In this document: in pieces, positions 1 to 9,469 of the stretch
How positions within the stretch are numbered: the first letter of the stretch is position 1
Layout of the letters: every line of letters starts with the position of its first letter
NCBI GenBank assembly: GCA_030428565.1
Contig: JAUIDR010000027.1
Coordinates: 1-41,929 of the forward strand
Direction of reading: 5' to 3'
Length of the DNA stretch: 41,929 bases
Source of the DNA: Alphaproteobacteria bacterium
GTDB lineage: Bacteria > Pseudomonadota > Alphaproteobacteria > UBA7985 > JAUIBT01
Translations under genes and position numbers: made by a program
The notes under the pieces: model-generated
Databases searched by the model: none
What the model was told of the DNA's origin: nothing
The model's input: the letters and a program-made list of their open reading frames with translations, nothing else

Positions 1-20
1 TTCCACGGTGTATATCTCCT
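1..20 (-). other. Possible ribosome-binding site and GTG start of a gene leaving the left edge
   Basis: On the minus strand a GAGGAG motif lies about nine bases before a GTG whose bases are at 6-4. Only two codons would be inside the window, so nothing can be said of the product. It would follow the epimerase gene in the same direction. This is a weak call from the ribosome-binding-site geometry alone. Confidence 0.3.
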
Positions 21-65
21 CGCCCTCCCTGCAGCCACAAGAAGGGAAAAAGTGGACGACTTTTA

Positions 66-93
66 CGCCGCCCGCACCGCCAACAGGGCGGCG
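66..93. other. 8-bp inverted repeat downstream of the epimerase gene
   Basis: CGCCGCCC and GGGCGGCG form a perfect 8-bp stem around a 12-base loop. It lies about 70 bases past the epimerase stop. Neither side has a run of T, so it is not a standard intrinsic terminator. It might stabilise the mRNA 3' end. Confidence 0.35.
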
Positions 94-164
94 CTACCGT
101 GGTCTAATTTTGCACCGCCGTTCTCACGCGCCGCGCGCGCGGCCTCCTCCAGGCTGATGGGTGA

Positions 165-1181
165 TTAGTCGGACCTGCGATAATCGCGATACCAATCCAC
201 GAAACGCGCGATGCCTTCGTCCAAGCTGGTGCTGGGGCGATAGCCGGTCAAGCGCTCCAGCAAGCGGCAATCAGCCCAGGTCGCGGCCACGTCACCGGGC
301 TGCATCGGCAAGAAATTCTTCTTCGCCTCTACGCCCAAGTGACGCTCCAGCGCCGCGATGAAGTCCATCAAATAGACCTTGTTGGAATTTCCAATGTTGA
401 CCACGCGATAGGGTGCAACCGGGCTAAGGCTATCATCACTCGCGATATCTTCTGGCCGCTCAGGGCGCAGCGGCGGACAGTCGATCAACAAGCGGATGGC
501 CTCGACCAAGTCCTCGACATAGGTAAAATCGCGATAGAGATCGCCATGATTATAAACATCGATCGCCCGCCCACTTAGAATAGCTTCAGAGAATTTGAAG
601 GGGGCCATGTCGGGTCGGCCCCAGGGACCAAAGACCGTGAAAAAGCGGAACATCGTCACCGGAAAACCGAACAGATGCGCTTGGCTATGCGCCAGCGCCT
701 CGCTCGCCTTTTTGGTCGCCGCGTAAAGGCTCATCGGTGTGTCGCACTTTTGCCGCTCATGATAGGGCATATCGCGCCCAGCCCCATAGACCGAGGACGT
801 CGACGCCATCAAGCAATGCTCGACCTCAAACTCGCGCGCCATTTCCAGGACGTTGAAGCTACCAATAATGTTGCTATCGATATAGCTACGCGGATTTTCG
901 ATGCTATAGCGTACGCCCGGCTGCGCGGCCAGGTGCACGATGACTTGCGGGCGAAAGGCTTGGCAGGCGGCACGAAAGCGGGCCTCATCCTCTAAGCGCG
1001 CCTCAACGGCTTGGAAGCCATTGTGGCGAACAAGTCTAGCCAGACGGGCGCGCTTGATTGCCGGGTCATAGTAATCGGTCACGGCATCATAACCCAGCAC
1101 CGCATTGCCATGGCGCAACAGGCTCTGACAGACAAACGAGCCGATAAAGCCCGCCGAACCGGTGACAAGAACACGCCGCAT
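165..1181 (-). CDS. NAD-dependent UDP-glucuronate 4-epimerase family protein
   Basis: Extended short-chain dehydrogenase of 338 residues. By family it interconverts UDP-glucuronate and UDP-galacturonate in the cytoplasm, feeding surface polysaccharide synthesis. The N-terminus has the Rossmann motif TGSAGFIG. Further on are the S/T region STSSVYG, the YxxxK catalytic pair (YAATK) and the FGPWGRPDMA segment typical of UDP-glucuronate epimerases. The open frame extends upstream into ccrM from a GTG at 1292, but ATG 1181 puts the NAD-binding strand at the N-terminus and is preferred. It begins 14 bases after the ccrM stop, so the two may be cotranscribed. A related UDP-sugar epimerase or dehydratase cannot be ruled out. 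Confidence 0.88.
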   Translation of the reverse strand: MRRVLVTGSAGFIGSFVCQSLLRHGNAVLGYDAVTDYYDPAIKRARLARLVRHNGFQAVEARLEDEARFRAACQAFRPQVIVHLAAQPGVRYSIENPRSYIDSNIIGSFNVLEMAREFEVEHCLMASTSSVYGAGRDMPYHERQKCDTPMSLYAATKKASEALAHSQAHLFGFPVTMFRFFTVFGPWGRPDMAPFKFSEAILSGRAIDVYNHGDLYRDFTYVEDLVEAIRLLIDCPPLRPERPEDIASDDSLSPVAPYRVVNIGNSNKVYLMDFIAALERHLGVEAKKNFLPMQPGDVAATWADCRLLERLTGYRPSTSLDEGIARFVDWYRDYRRSD

Positions 1182-1195
1182 GACGCCGACCCGCC

Positions 1196-2628
<1,433 letters not shown>

Positions 2629-3813
2629 CTAGGCCGGATCCCAGCAGACCGGCAGGCTGGTGGGCCCACGGAACACCCAGCCGCTCTCAACGACCGGCTG
2701 CGTCGGATCGAGCCGTAAATTCGCCAGTCGCGCCAACAGGCTCGGCACGGCGATCTCTCCGACCAAGGCACGCGCGACCCAGGTACCGGCGCAAAAATGC
2801 GGCCCAGCCCCGAATGCCAAGTGGTGATTGGGCTTGCGGAACAAGTTGAAACTGTTGGGATCCCCAAATCTGCGCGGATCGCGGTTGGCCGCCCCAACGC
2901 AAATGCCCAGCTGATCGCCCGCCCGCAGCGCCGTATCGCCCAGAACCGTATCTTGGGTAACGCGCCGCGGGTACATGCCAATTGGTGAGACCCAGCGCAC
3001 CGATTCTTCGAAAGCCGCCCGCATCAACGCGGCATCGTCTTGTACCGCTTGCAGCTGCTCTGGGTGGGTCAAGAGCGCAAACAACAAGGTCAAGACCGCA
3101 TCGCGCGGTTCATTCAGGCCACCACCAACAATCACCTTTATGTTGGCGCGCAGCCGTTCATCGCTGTGCGGATCGGGCGCGTTCACCATGGCCGATAGCA
3201 CCGAGCCATTGGGCTCGGCGCGATAGAGGCCGACTACCGCTTCGATCGCTGCGTTAATGGCCTCAGAGGCCTGCTTTGCGCGCGCGTCTATTTCTGGATC
3301 ACCCTGATAGTTGCCAACCCCATCCATCAAGGCCTGCGACCAGGCCGCAAGGTCGCGCCATTCGACGGTCTGAAAGCCGATCATCTTGATGAGCGCGCGC
3401 GAAGCCAGCGGCTCAGCAAACATAGGGAAGAGGTCGACAGCACCGTCTTGGTCAAAGCTGCCAATCAGGTCGTCAACCAGGGTCTGGAAATAGGGTGCCA
3501 GGCTGGACTTGATCGCGCGCGGGCGAAACGCGGGCTCAATGGCTTTGCGCTCGCGCTTATGCTCGTCAAAGTCTTTGCGCATCAATGAATGGCCCATGAC
3601 TTTGTTCATCAGTGAGCCAGGGTTCGTCGAAGCAAATATCTCGGGATGGCGCTCGACTTCATGGATGTCTTCAAAGCGCGTCACCAGGTGCAACCGGGCG
3701 CTGTCGACCCAAACCGCCGAGCCCAAGTCGCGAATGCGATCAAAGTGCGGATAGGGATTGCGCGTCAGCTCAGAGACTGCGATGTCATTTATGCGCGGGG
3801 GTACTTGGCTCAC
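2629..3813 (-). CDS. Cytochrome P450 with an atypical oxygen-binding helix
   Basis: Soluble bacterial P450 of 394 residues. The heme loop FGAGPHFCAG places the thiolate Cys near 341, the ExxR motif is ESVR (about 270-273), and a final GPTSLPV-type segment is present. In helix I the usual A/G-G-x-D/E-T-T reads G-G-L-N-E-P (about 231-236). The acid and the conserved Thr are therefore both replaced, implying altered oxygen activation or a non-monooxygenase reaction. The start is GTG 3813, whose GTGA overlaps the rnhB TGA. An AAGGGAGG ribosome-binding site lies six bases before it. An in-frame ATG at 3885 would overlap rnhB by 76 bases and is less likely. No ferredoxin or reductase lies nearby; the substrate is unknown. 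Confidence 0.92.
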   Translation of the reverse strand: MSQVPPRINDIAVSELTRNPYPHFDRIRDLGSAVWVDSARLHLVTRFEDIHEVERHPEIFASTNPGSLMNKVMGHSLMRKDFDEHKRERKAIEPAFRPRAIKSSLAPYFQTLVDDLIGSFDQDGAVDLFPMFAEPLASRALIKMIGFQTVEWRDLAAWSQALMDGVGNYQGDPEIDARAKQASEAINAAIEAVVGLYRAEPNGSVLSAMVNAPDPHSDERLRANIKVIVGGGLNEPRDAVLTLLFALLTHPEQLQAVQDDAALMRAAFEESVRWVSPIGMYPRRVTQDTVLGDTALRAGDQLGICVGAANRDPRRFGDPNSFNLFRKPNHHLAFGAGPHFCAGTWVARALVGEIAVPSLLARLANLRLDPTQPVVESGWVFRGPTSLPVCWDPA

Positions 3814-4541
3814 CTTGGGCCTCCCTTCGGTGTTTTGGTCTGTTGGTTGGCCAGATCGCCAAAGCTCAAGCGGTGGTGGGCACATGGCCCCTGCGCTTCG
3901 ATGGCCGCTCTATGGGCCGCGGTTGGATATCCCTTATGACCGGCAAAGCCAAAGGCTGGATGGCGGGCATCCAAACGCTGCATCGCCCGATCACGCAGCA
4001 CCTTTGCCAAGACCGAAGCGGCCGCGATCGACGGACAGAGCGCGTCCCCCTTGACCACGGTCTGCGCGGGCCAGGGCAGCCCGGCAGGCATTTTGTTGCC
4101 GTCGACCAGCGCCAAGATCGCCGCCTCTGCGCGTCCACGCTGCGCCAATTGAGCCTGCACCTTGAGGGCCGCGCGCCGCATGGCCAGCAAAGAGGCCTGC
4201 AGAATGTTGATCTGATCGATCTCGCGCGCTGACGCCCCCGACACTGCCCAAAAGCAATGCTGTTGCACCCAGGCCAGAGCCAGACCCCGCTGGCGTTGGC
4301 TCAGTTTTTTGCTATCGGTCAGGCGGATCGGCAGCTCGGCCTCGGCGCCTGGCTGGTAGAAGCGATGCGGCAACACCACAGCCGCCGCGACCACGGGCCC
4401 CGCGAGCGGCCCGCGTCCGGCTTCATCCAGGCCGCAAGGCAGGCATTGCGCCGGAGCGCCCGCCGCTTTGAGACAGGACAGCTCATGGCTCAAATCCAGG
4501 CTGTAGCGCTTTGGGGTCGAAGAGAGTTTGCCTTTGGCCAT
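3810..4541 (-). CDS. rnhB: Ribonuclease HII
   Basis: Cleaves the RNA strand of RNA/DNA hybrids and starts removal of misincorporated ribonucleotides. The type 2 signature GLDEAGRGPLAGPV carries the first two acidic catalytic residues (about D39-E40). DGN, KGDA and the SIAAASVLAKV helix follow, then the C-terminal GYPT..H segment. From ATG 4541 the protein is 243 residues; a GTG at 4592 would add 17. It overlaps the P450 gene by four bases (GTGA). The order rnhB, P450, ccrM suggests one transcript. The 117 bases before the divergent gene at 4659 probably hold both promoters. Confidence 0.95.
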   Translation of the reverse strand: MAKGKLSSTPKRYSLDLSHELSCLKAAGAPAQCLPCGLDEAGRGPLAGPVVAAAVVLPHRFYQPGAEAELPIRLTDSKKLSQRQRGLALAWVQQHCFWAVSGASAREIDQINILQASLLAMRRAALKVQAQLAQRGRAEAAILALVDGNKMPAGLPWPAQTVVKGDALCPSIAAASVLAKVLRDRAMQRLDARHPAFGFAGHKGYPTAAHRAAIEAQGPCAHHRLSFGDLANQQTKTPKGGPR

Positions 4542-4658
4542 AGCAAGGCTATTGGCACGCCCTAGCCGGGCTGGCAAGCTTTGGTGGCGCACTCATAGCC
4601 ACCGCGGCGCTGGCGCTAGCCTTGCCGACCTGCCCCTCCCACCCCGACACCTTGCCTC

Positions 4659-5393
4659 ATGTCCACTACCAGCCGCCATTTGTTGATTTTCGCCCGCCAC
4701 CCCCGTTTGGGTCGGGGTAAGCGTCGCCTCGCAGCACAAGTGGGCGATGGCCTAACGCTGCGCTGGTATCGCGCTCACCTTGAGGCGCTATTGCGGCGCT
4801 TGGCGGCACCAGATCGCTGGCGTCTGGTGCTGGCTCTGGAGGCGCCACCCGCCCGGTATAGCGCCGCGGCGTGCCTACCCGTGCCGTATCTGCCCGTCCT
4901 ACGGCAAGACCAGGGCGCAGGCCCCAAGGCAGATCTTGGCGCGCGCATGCTGACTTGTATGCGGCCCCTTGCACCTGGGCCGACTGTCTTAATTGGTTCG
5001 GACGTCTTGGGGATTGAACGCTGCGATATTGCGCGGCTTTTCGCAGCTCTGGAGCGGCCAGGTAGCCTGCTGGCGCCCGCCCGCGATGGCGGTTTTTGGG
5101 CTCTGGGCCACCGGGGTCCAGCATTAGCCGGAACGAGCTTAGCAAAGGTGCCTTGGTCGCGGCCCGACACCTTCGAGCAAGCCCGCGCGGCCCTAAAGGC
5201 ACGCATTATCCCACTGGTGAAATCGGATTTGGATTCCTTGGGCCCACCTTGCGAAGCGCCGCAGAACCGCCGCCCACAGAACCGCCGCCCGCAAAATACT
5301 CGCGCGCATTACACCAAGGCGCATATGAGCTTGGCGCGGGCCCAACCCTTAGCACCGCTCATGCCCAACCTTGAAGCCAGTCTTAAAACTTGA
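4659..5393 (+). CDS. DUF2064 / TIGR04282-type glycosyltransferase-like protein
   Basis: A 244-residue protein opening with FARHPRLGRGKRRLA, the nucleotide-sugar-binding start of the rSAM/selenodomain-associated transferase 1 (GT-A fold) family. LIGSDVLGI (canonical form GSDxPxL) and ARDGGFWALG follow and agree with that family. No biochemical role can be assigned. After about residue 195 the domain ends and a low-complexity tail begins, with the tandem pentapeptide PQNRR (5257-5297) in it. The tail looks like a repeat expansion rather than part of the fold. The gene is divergent from rnhB and convergent with hemA. Confidence 0.8.
   Translation: MSTTSRHLLIFARHPRLGRGKRRLAAQVGDGLTLRWYRAHLEALLRRLAAPDRWRLVLALEAPPARYSAAACLPVPYLPVLRQDQGAGPKADLGARMLTCMRPLAPGPTVLIGSDVLGIERCDIARLFAALERPGSLLAPARDGGFWALGHRGPALAGTSLAKVPWSRPDTFEQARAALKARIIPLVKSDLDSLGPPCEAPQNRRPQNRRPQNTRAHYTKAHMSLARAQPLAPLMPNLEASLKT
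5257..5297. repeat. 15-bp tandem repeat inside the DUF2064 gene
   Basis: Two near-identical 15-bp units (5268-5282 and 5283-5297, consensus CGCCGCCCACAGAAC) follow a partial first unit. They encode PQNRR-type pentapeptides in frame. Rotated to begin at CAGAA, the unit matches the repeat at 7279 at 11 of 15 positions. Confidence 0.85.
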
Positions 5394-5433
5394 ACTTGCG
5401 ATTAGAGCCTAGGAAGCGGCGCCTACAAGGATT

Positions 5434-5464
5434 GCCACCATTGGCGCGGCGGTGGCTTTGATTT
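5434..5464 (+). terminator. Weak hairpin terminator after the DUF2064 gene
   Basis: GCCACC and GGTGGC form a 6-bp stem around an 11-base loop, followed by TTTGATTT that runs into the hemA stop codon. It is weak but well placed between convergent genes. Confidence 0.35.
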
Positions 5465-6689
5465 AGGCGGCTTGCTCGACCGGCAAGCGCGGCGGTGACA
5501 GCTTTTCCCAGACCGTGACCAGCGACTTTACCAAATGATCCATATGGTCATCGGTGTGATGCGGGGTCGGTGTGAAGCGCAACCGCTCCATGCCCTTGGG
5601 CACGGTGGGGTAGTTGATGGCCTGCACATAGATACCGTGGTCATGCAACAGCATATCGCTGGCTTGTTTGCACAACGCCGCGTCATAGACCATGACCGGC
5701 ACGATATGGCTGGGGGTCTCCATGACCGGAATGTTGGCCGCCTGCAGGCGTGCTTTCAGGGTCGCCGCACGCTCTTGATGTCGCTGACGCAAGGCGTCAT
5801 CCTGCTTCAAGTGACGTACCGAGGCCAAGGCACCGGCGGTCAGAACCGGGCTCATAGAGGTGGTAAAAATAAAGCCCGAGGCAAAGGAGCGAATGAAGTC
5901 CACAAAGACCGGTGAGGTAGCAATATAGCCGCCCTGGACCCCGTAGGCTTTGGCGAAGGTGCCTTCAACAATATCGACCTTGTCCAGCACCCCGTCACGC
6001 TCGGCGACGCCGCCGCCGTGGCGACCATAGAGGCCCACCGCATGGACCTCGTCCAGGTAAGTCAGAGCGCCGTACTTGTGCGCCAGATCACAAGTCGCGC
6101 CAATATCGGAAATATCGCCATCCATGGAATAGACCGATTCAAAGGCCACGATCTTAGCGCGGTCTTTGGGGTACGCGGCCAGCTTGGCTTCCAAGTCCGC
6201 CAAATCATTGTGCTTAAAAATGACCCGCTCGGCGCGCGACAGGCGCATGCCTTCGATCATAGAGGCGTGGTTTTTGGAATCCGAGAAAATCACACAATCG
6301 GGAAGGCGCGATGCCAATGTGCACAAAGCCGCCTCGTTGGCCACATAGCCCGATGTGAAGATCAGGGCCGCGTCCTTCTGGTGCAGGTCGGCGACCTCGG
6401 CCTCAAGGGCTTGGTGCAGAATATTGGTGCCAGAGATGTTGCGCGTACCGCCCGCACCCGCACCGTTGCTGTGCAGCGCCTCTTCCATGGCTTTGATAAC
6501 TTCGGGGTGGTGGCCCATGTTGAGATAGTCGTTCGAGCACCAGACGGTGACCGGCATAGATTTGCCGTCGCCGTGCCAAACCACTTCGGGAAAGTTGCCC
6601 ACCTGTCGCTTCAGCGCATTGAAGACGCGATACCGCCCTTCGTCCTTGAGCCCCTGAAGATGCTCAGCTGCAAAGCCCAGATAGTCCAT
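5463..6689 (-). CDS. hemA: 5-aminolevulinate synthase
   Basis: PLP enzyme of the alpha-oxoamine synthase family. It condenses glycine with succinyl-CoA to 5-aminolevulinate, the first step of tetrapyrrole synthesis in alphaproteobacteria. At 408 residues it has family length. Visible motifs are [44 protein letters not shown] and the PLP-lysine segment [14 protein letters not shown] (Lys about 247). A GAGGA ribosome-binding site lies six bases before ATG 6689. It appears to be a single-gene unit separated by 90 bases from the ygfZ-like gene. Heme, and bacteriochlorophyll if present, would draw on this enzyme. Confidence 0.97.
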   Translation of the reverse strand: MDYLGFAAEHLQGLKDEGRYRVFNALKRQVGNFPEVVWHGDGKSMPVTVWCSNDYLNMGHHPEVIKAMEEALHSNGAGAGGTRNISGTNILHQALEAEVADLHQKDAALIFTSGYVANEAALCTLASRLPDCVIFSDSKNHASMIEGMRLSRAERVIFKHNDLADLEAKLAAYPKDRAKIVAFESVYSMDGDISDIGATCDLAHKYGALTYLDEVHAVGLYGRHGGGVAERDGVLDKVDIVEGTFAKAYGVQGGYIATSPVFVDFIRSFASGFIFTTSMSPVLTAGALASVRHLKQDDALRQRHQERAATLKARLQAANIPVMETPSHIVPVMVYDAALCKQASDMLLHDHGIYVQAINYPTVPKGMERLRFTPTPHHTDDHMDHLVKSLVTVWEKLSPPRLPVEQAA

Positions 6690-6779
6690 GTCAATTCCTC
6701 TTGTTGGCCCTTCCGACCCGCCGCAGCGGCACGGGGCCGAATGTGTCGCGACCGGCTGCCATGAGCCAGAACGCTTCGC

Positions 6780-7907
6780 TTAGACCCGCAGCGGATCAGT
6801 GGCTTCTTGTTCGGCCGATCCTAACAGCCGCCCCAATAGGTGCAATGGCTGATCGTGAACCATCAAGCGGTCTAGGCCTTCAGATAAGGCTTCTAGGCGC
6901 AATCGGGCCAGTGCCACATTGCCGCTGCACGATCTAAGTTGGCCCACGGGTTTACCGTCAAGTGTGACCGCTTCCCCATGGCCTAGATCAAAGTCTGCGA
7001 AATTTCCCGTCGCGAGGCCGACCGGGAGCAGATCCCATTTAGCCAGGCCGCGATAGCGCATACGCGCCGTGATCTCTTGGCCCATATAGCAGCCCTTTTG
7101 CCAAGCAATGGCCCCCGCGTGGTCAAAACCATTGTCCAGCAGGGTTGATTTTTCGCGCTCAACATCTTGTTCGCCGTCGGGCAAGCCCAAGCGGATGCGC
7201 TGCTGCTCGTAGGCCTGATAGGCAGGCGAATCGGTACCGGGTGCGCCGTCTAATCGCTGCTGGCTATAATAGCGGCTGCCCAGAATCGCCGCGCCCAGAA
7301 TCGCCGGGCCCAGAATCGCCGGGCCCAGAATCGCCGGGCCCAGATCCGCTTTCCGCTCGTCCACGGTCCCCGGAGCTGCTGTTATCTGGTCTGCTGACTC
7401 CTGATCTGTAGGCTGCTTTTCGGCTAGAGGCGTGGTCGCGCGGTTCTGGGCGTTGTCGCCAGCACTACTGGGGCGCGGATCGCAGCACCACAGCCCAGCC
7501 TGAGGTGGCAAGTCTGTGCCCAGTTCTTTAGGGTCACGCGCCAGCGACACGTAAACGTGATGGACCGGCTCCAGCGCCGCTATTTTCACGTCGGCGCGCA
7601 AACGATAGAGCGCCAGACGCCGGGCAATGGGGACCAGACGCTTTTTGCTGGCCTCCAGCCAGAGAAGATTGTCGTCCTCGGCGTCCGGTTGGACCAAAAA
7701 GAAATCATCCAGAAATTTTCCCTGCGGGGTCAAGAGGGTCGAATAGAGCGCGCGGCCCGGCACCAGCAGATCCAGATCCGCAGTCACCAATCCTTGCAAG
7801 AAACTGCGCGTATCCTGGCCGCTCAGAACCATCAGGCCCCGATCTTCAAGGCTTATCAGCGGGGTGTCCCGCTTTGCTGGCGTCGAAACTGGCGTCTCTT
7901 CTGGCAT
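6780..7907 (-). CDS. YgfZ/GcvT-like folate-binding protein with a repeat-containing insertion
   Basis: Homologue of YgfZ/IBA57, which helps folate-dependent repair and maturation of certain Fe-S proteins. The signature KGCYMGQE is at about 271-278, and an N-terminal GcvT-like region (LSGQDTRSFLQGLVTAD) is present. From ATG 7907 it has 375 residues. The DPR segment (about 143-145), normally followed closely by a short LGxR-like stretch, is split from GSRYY by about 65 low-complexity residues. These include four GPAIL-type pentapeptides made by a 15-bp tandem repeat. The rest of the family is roughly this long without the insertion. A GTG at 7955 would add 16 residues and is disfavoured. Confidence 0.87.
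   Translation of the reverse strand: MPEETPVSTPAKRDTPLISLEDRGLMVLSGQDTRSFLQGLVTADLDLLVPGRALYSTLLTPQGKFLDDFFLVQPDAEDDNLLWLEASKKRLVPIARRLALYRLRADVKIAALEPVHHVYVSLARDPKELGTDLPPQAGLWCCDPRPSSAGDNAQNRATTPLAEKQPTDQESADQITAAPGTVDERKADLGPAILGPAILGPAILGAAILGSRYYSQQRLDGAPGTDSPAYQAYEQQRIRLGLPDGEQDVEREKSTLLDNGFDHAGAIAWQKGCYMGQEITARMRYRGLAKWDLLPVGLATGNFADFDLGHGEAVTLDGKPVGQLRSCSGNVALARLRLEALSEGLDRLMVHDQPLHLLGRLLGSAEQEATDPLRV
7279..7345. repeat. 15-bp tandem repeat (4 full units) inside the ygfZ-like gene
   Basis: Units at 7279-7293, 7294-7308, 7309-7323 and 7324-7338 plus a partial fifth, consensus CCCAGAATCGCCGGG on the plus strand. The gene is read from the minus strand, giving GPAIL pentapeptides. The near-perfect identity suggests recent duplication. 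Confidence 0.95.
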
Positions 7908-8499
7908 GGTTGCGATGTTGCATCCTCTCGTTGCTGTTCGCGCCAGGTCAAGCACGATTCGCTCATGAGTTTAGCGCGTGGGCACGGCCAAAGCCAGGAC
8001 CACGGCGGATATTTCGATGCCATTTGCGCTGCCGCGTCGCTCGGCGACATCACAACTGCTTGCTCAAACGCAATCCAGCGACGGCAGGGGCTCTAAGGGC
8101 CAATTGCAGATTGCAATTTGCGGTTTGGCTGGTATCAATCGCTGCTAGATTAGAACAAGGGACCGATCGATGCGAAACGCGCCTGCAACCAGGACGCTTT
8201 TGTCATTTCCTGGGCTTTGTGCCCCGGTCGAGCCAGACCCTTGCACCCCAGCCCTTGGCACCCCAGCCCTTGGCACCCCAGCCCTTGGCACCCCAGCCCT
8301 TGGCACCCCAGCCCTTGGCACCCCAGCCCTTGGCACCCCAGCCCTTGGCACCCCAGCCCTTGGCACCCCAGACCTCGGCCGGCCCCTTTACCCCGGCGCG
8401 GGCCCGTCGCAGCCCGCTTGGCGCTCGGCAGCGACGGGACCTAGGATTTGGGGACCAACGCTAGCCGATACTTGCTCTTAGTAATTAAAAGGATTGTCC
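7908..8499. other. Long intergenic region with a 15-bp repeat array
   Basis: 592 bases between divergent genes. They contain the nine-unit array at 8238-8371 and presumably both promoters. All frames across the array are open because the unit length is a multiple of three and holds no stop. The resulting PQPLA-type ORFs are not believed. Confidence 0.7.
8238..8371. repeat. Nine-copy 15-bp tandem array, intergenic
   Basis: One 14-bp unit (8238-8251, one G short) is followed by eight identical 15-bp units, CCCTTGGCACCCCAG, from 8252 to 8371. It ends 128 bases before the L,D-transpeptidase start. The perfect identity of eight copies implies recent expansion or active homogenisation, and the copy number is likely to vary between strains. 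Confidence 0.97.
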
Positions 8500-9252
8500 A
8501 TGCTTCGCCGAACTTTAGTGGCGCTCTCCTCTGTCCTAGCCCTTGGCCTGATCGTCGGCCTGAGTGGTTGCGGACCCGAAGGTCTGACCGTTGCGGATGC
8601 CGACGGCAATACCCACCGCCCCGCCAAAATCGACAAGTCAGGCCGCCCCGGCACGCGCATTGAGGTCAGCTTGGCAAAGCAATCGCTGGTGGTCTATGAA
8701 AACGGCCGTGTGGCCATGCGTATGCGCGCTATTGTTGGCAGCCCGAAACGCCCCACGCCGATTATGGTCGACAAGATCTCTGCGATTAAGTTTGCACCCG
8801 AATGGAACCCGCCCAAGCGCATCGTCGAAGAAGACCTGTACCCCGAGTTGCGCCGCAATCCACGCTTCTTGTACCGCGGTTGGACCGTCTACAAAGGGGG
8901 CAAAAAGATTGATCCCAAGAAGGTCAACTGGAAGACAGAGGAAAACCTGAAGCAATATCGTTTTGTGCAGGATTCGGGCAAGGGCAATGCCTTAGGTTCG
9001 ATCCGCTTCACCATGCACAACAACCAAGCCATTTTCATTCACGACACGCCGTTTAAGGCGCGCTTTGGCGCCGAGGACCGCTATGCCTCCTCTGGCTGTA
9101 TTCGTGTCGAGCAGGCGGGACGACTGGCGTCTTGGATGCTCAAACGCGATGGCCAACCGCGCTCACGCAGCGAGATCCAGGATCTTAAGAGGGGCCCGAC
9201 CAAGTCGGTTCGTCTGAAGAGCTCTGTGCCGGTCTACGTCGACGCCGCCTAG
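8500..9252 (+). CDS. L,D-transpeptidase (YkuD domain) lipoprotein
   Basis: 250 residues starting at ATG 8500 with an AAAAGGA ribosome-binding site six bases upstream. The N-terminus is a lipoprotein signal with lipobox LSGC and acylated Cys24, so the enzyme should sit on a membrane facing the periplasm. The YkuD domain spans roughly 51-245. MHN is at 172-174, catalytic His181 is in IHDTP and catalytic Cys200 in SSGCIRV, with Arg202. Such enzymes make 3-3 peptidoglycan crosslinks or attach proteins to peptidoglycan; which applies here is not visible. It is a single-gene unit ended by a strong terminator at 9284-9317. Confidence 0.93.
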   Translation: MLRRTLVALSSVLALGLIVGLSGCGPEGLTVADADGNTHRPAKIDKSGRPGTRIEVSLAKQSLVVYENGRVAMRMRAIVGSPKRPTPIMVDKISAIKFAPEWNPPKRIVEEDLYPELRRNPRFLYRGWTVYKGGKKIDPKKVNWKTEENLKQYRFVQDSGKGNALGSIRFTMHNNQAIFIHDTPFKARFGAEDRYASSGCIRVEQAGRLASWMLKRDGQPRSRSEIQDLKRGPTKSVRLKSSVPVYVDAA

Positions 9253-9283
9253 ACAGCAGGCTGAGATCAGGTCATCGTAAAGC

Positions 9284-9317
9284 AAAAGCCCGCCCCGGCC
9301 CCGGAGCGGGCTTTTTT
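9284..9317 (+). terminator. Intrinsic terminator after the L,D-transpeptidase gene
   Basis: A 10-bp stem, AAAAGCCCGC with GCGGGCTTTT, encloses a 12-base GC-rich loop and continues into a T run (9312-9317). This is a canonical Rho-independent terminator. Confidence 0.93.
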
Positions 9318-9350
9318 GTAAGCTGCCGATATGTGGAGCCGACTACCATA

Positions 9351-9376
9351 AGGCCCCCAAGCTAGGCCCCCAAGCT
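9351..9376. repeat. 13-bp direct repeat, two copies
   Basis: AGGCCCCCAAGCT occurs at 9351-9363 and 9364-9376 exactly, followed by a broken third start (AGGCTC). It lies between the terminator and the LuxR-type gene. It resembles the 15-bp arrays in style but has a different period. Confidence 0.85.
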
Positions 9377-9469
9377 AGGCTCAGCACGCGCGCTGCCAAT
9401 TTGGTGCCACGCGGCGGCATTCATCTTCTGCGATTGTAGCATGGTGCTAACGGCGGATCGCGGATCGCT

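Noticed and set aside
66-93. Hairpin considered as a terminator of the epimerase transcript
   Set aside because: No T run follows the stem on the minus strand.
7874-8464. Plus-strand frame of 196 codons with repeated PQPLA pentapeptides (and two other open frames over the same array)
   Set aside because: The 15-bp unit has no stop in any plus-strand frame, so all three stay open. The flanking residues resemble no protein and there is no ribosome-binding site.
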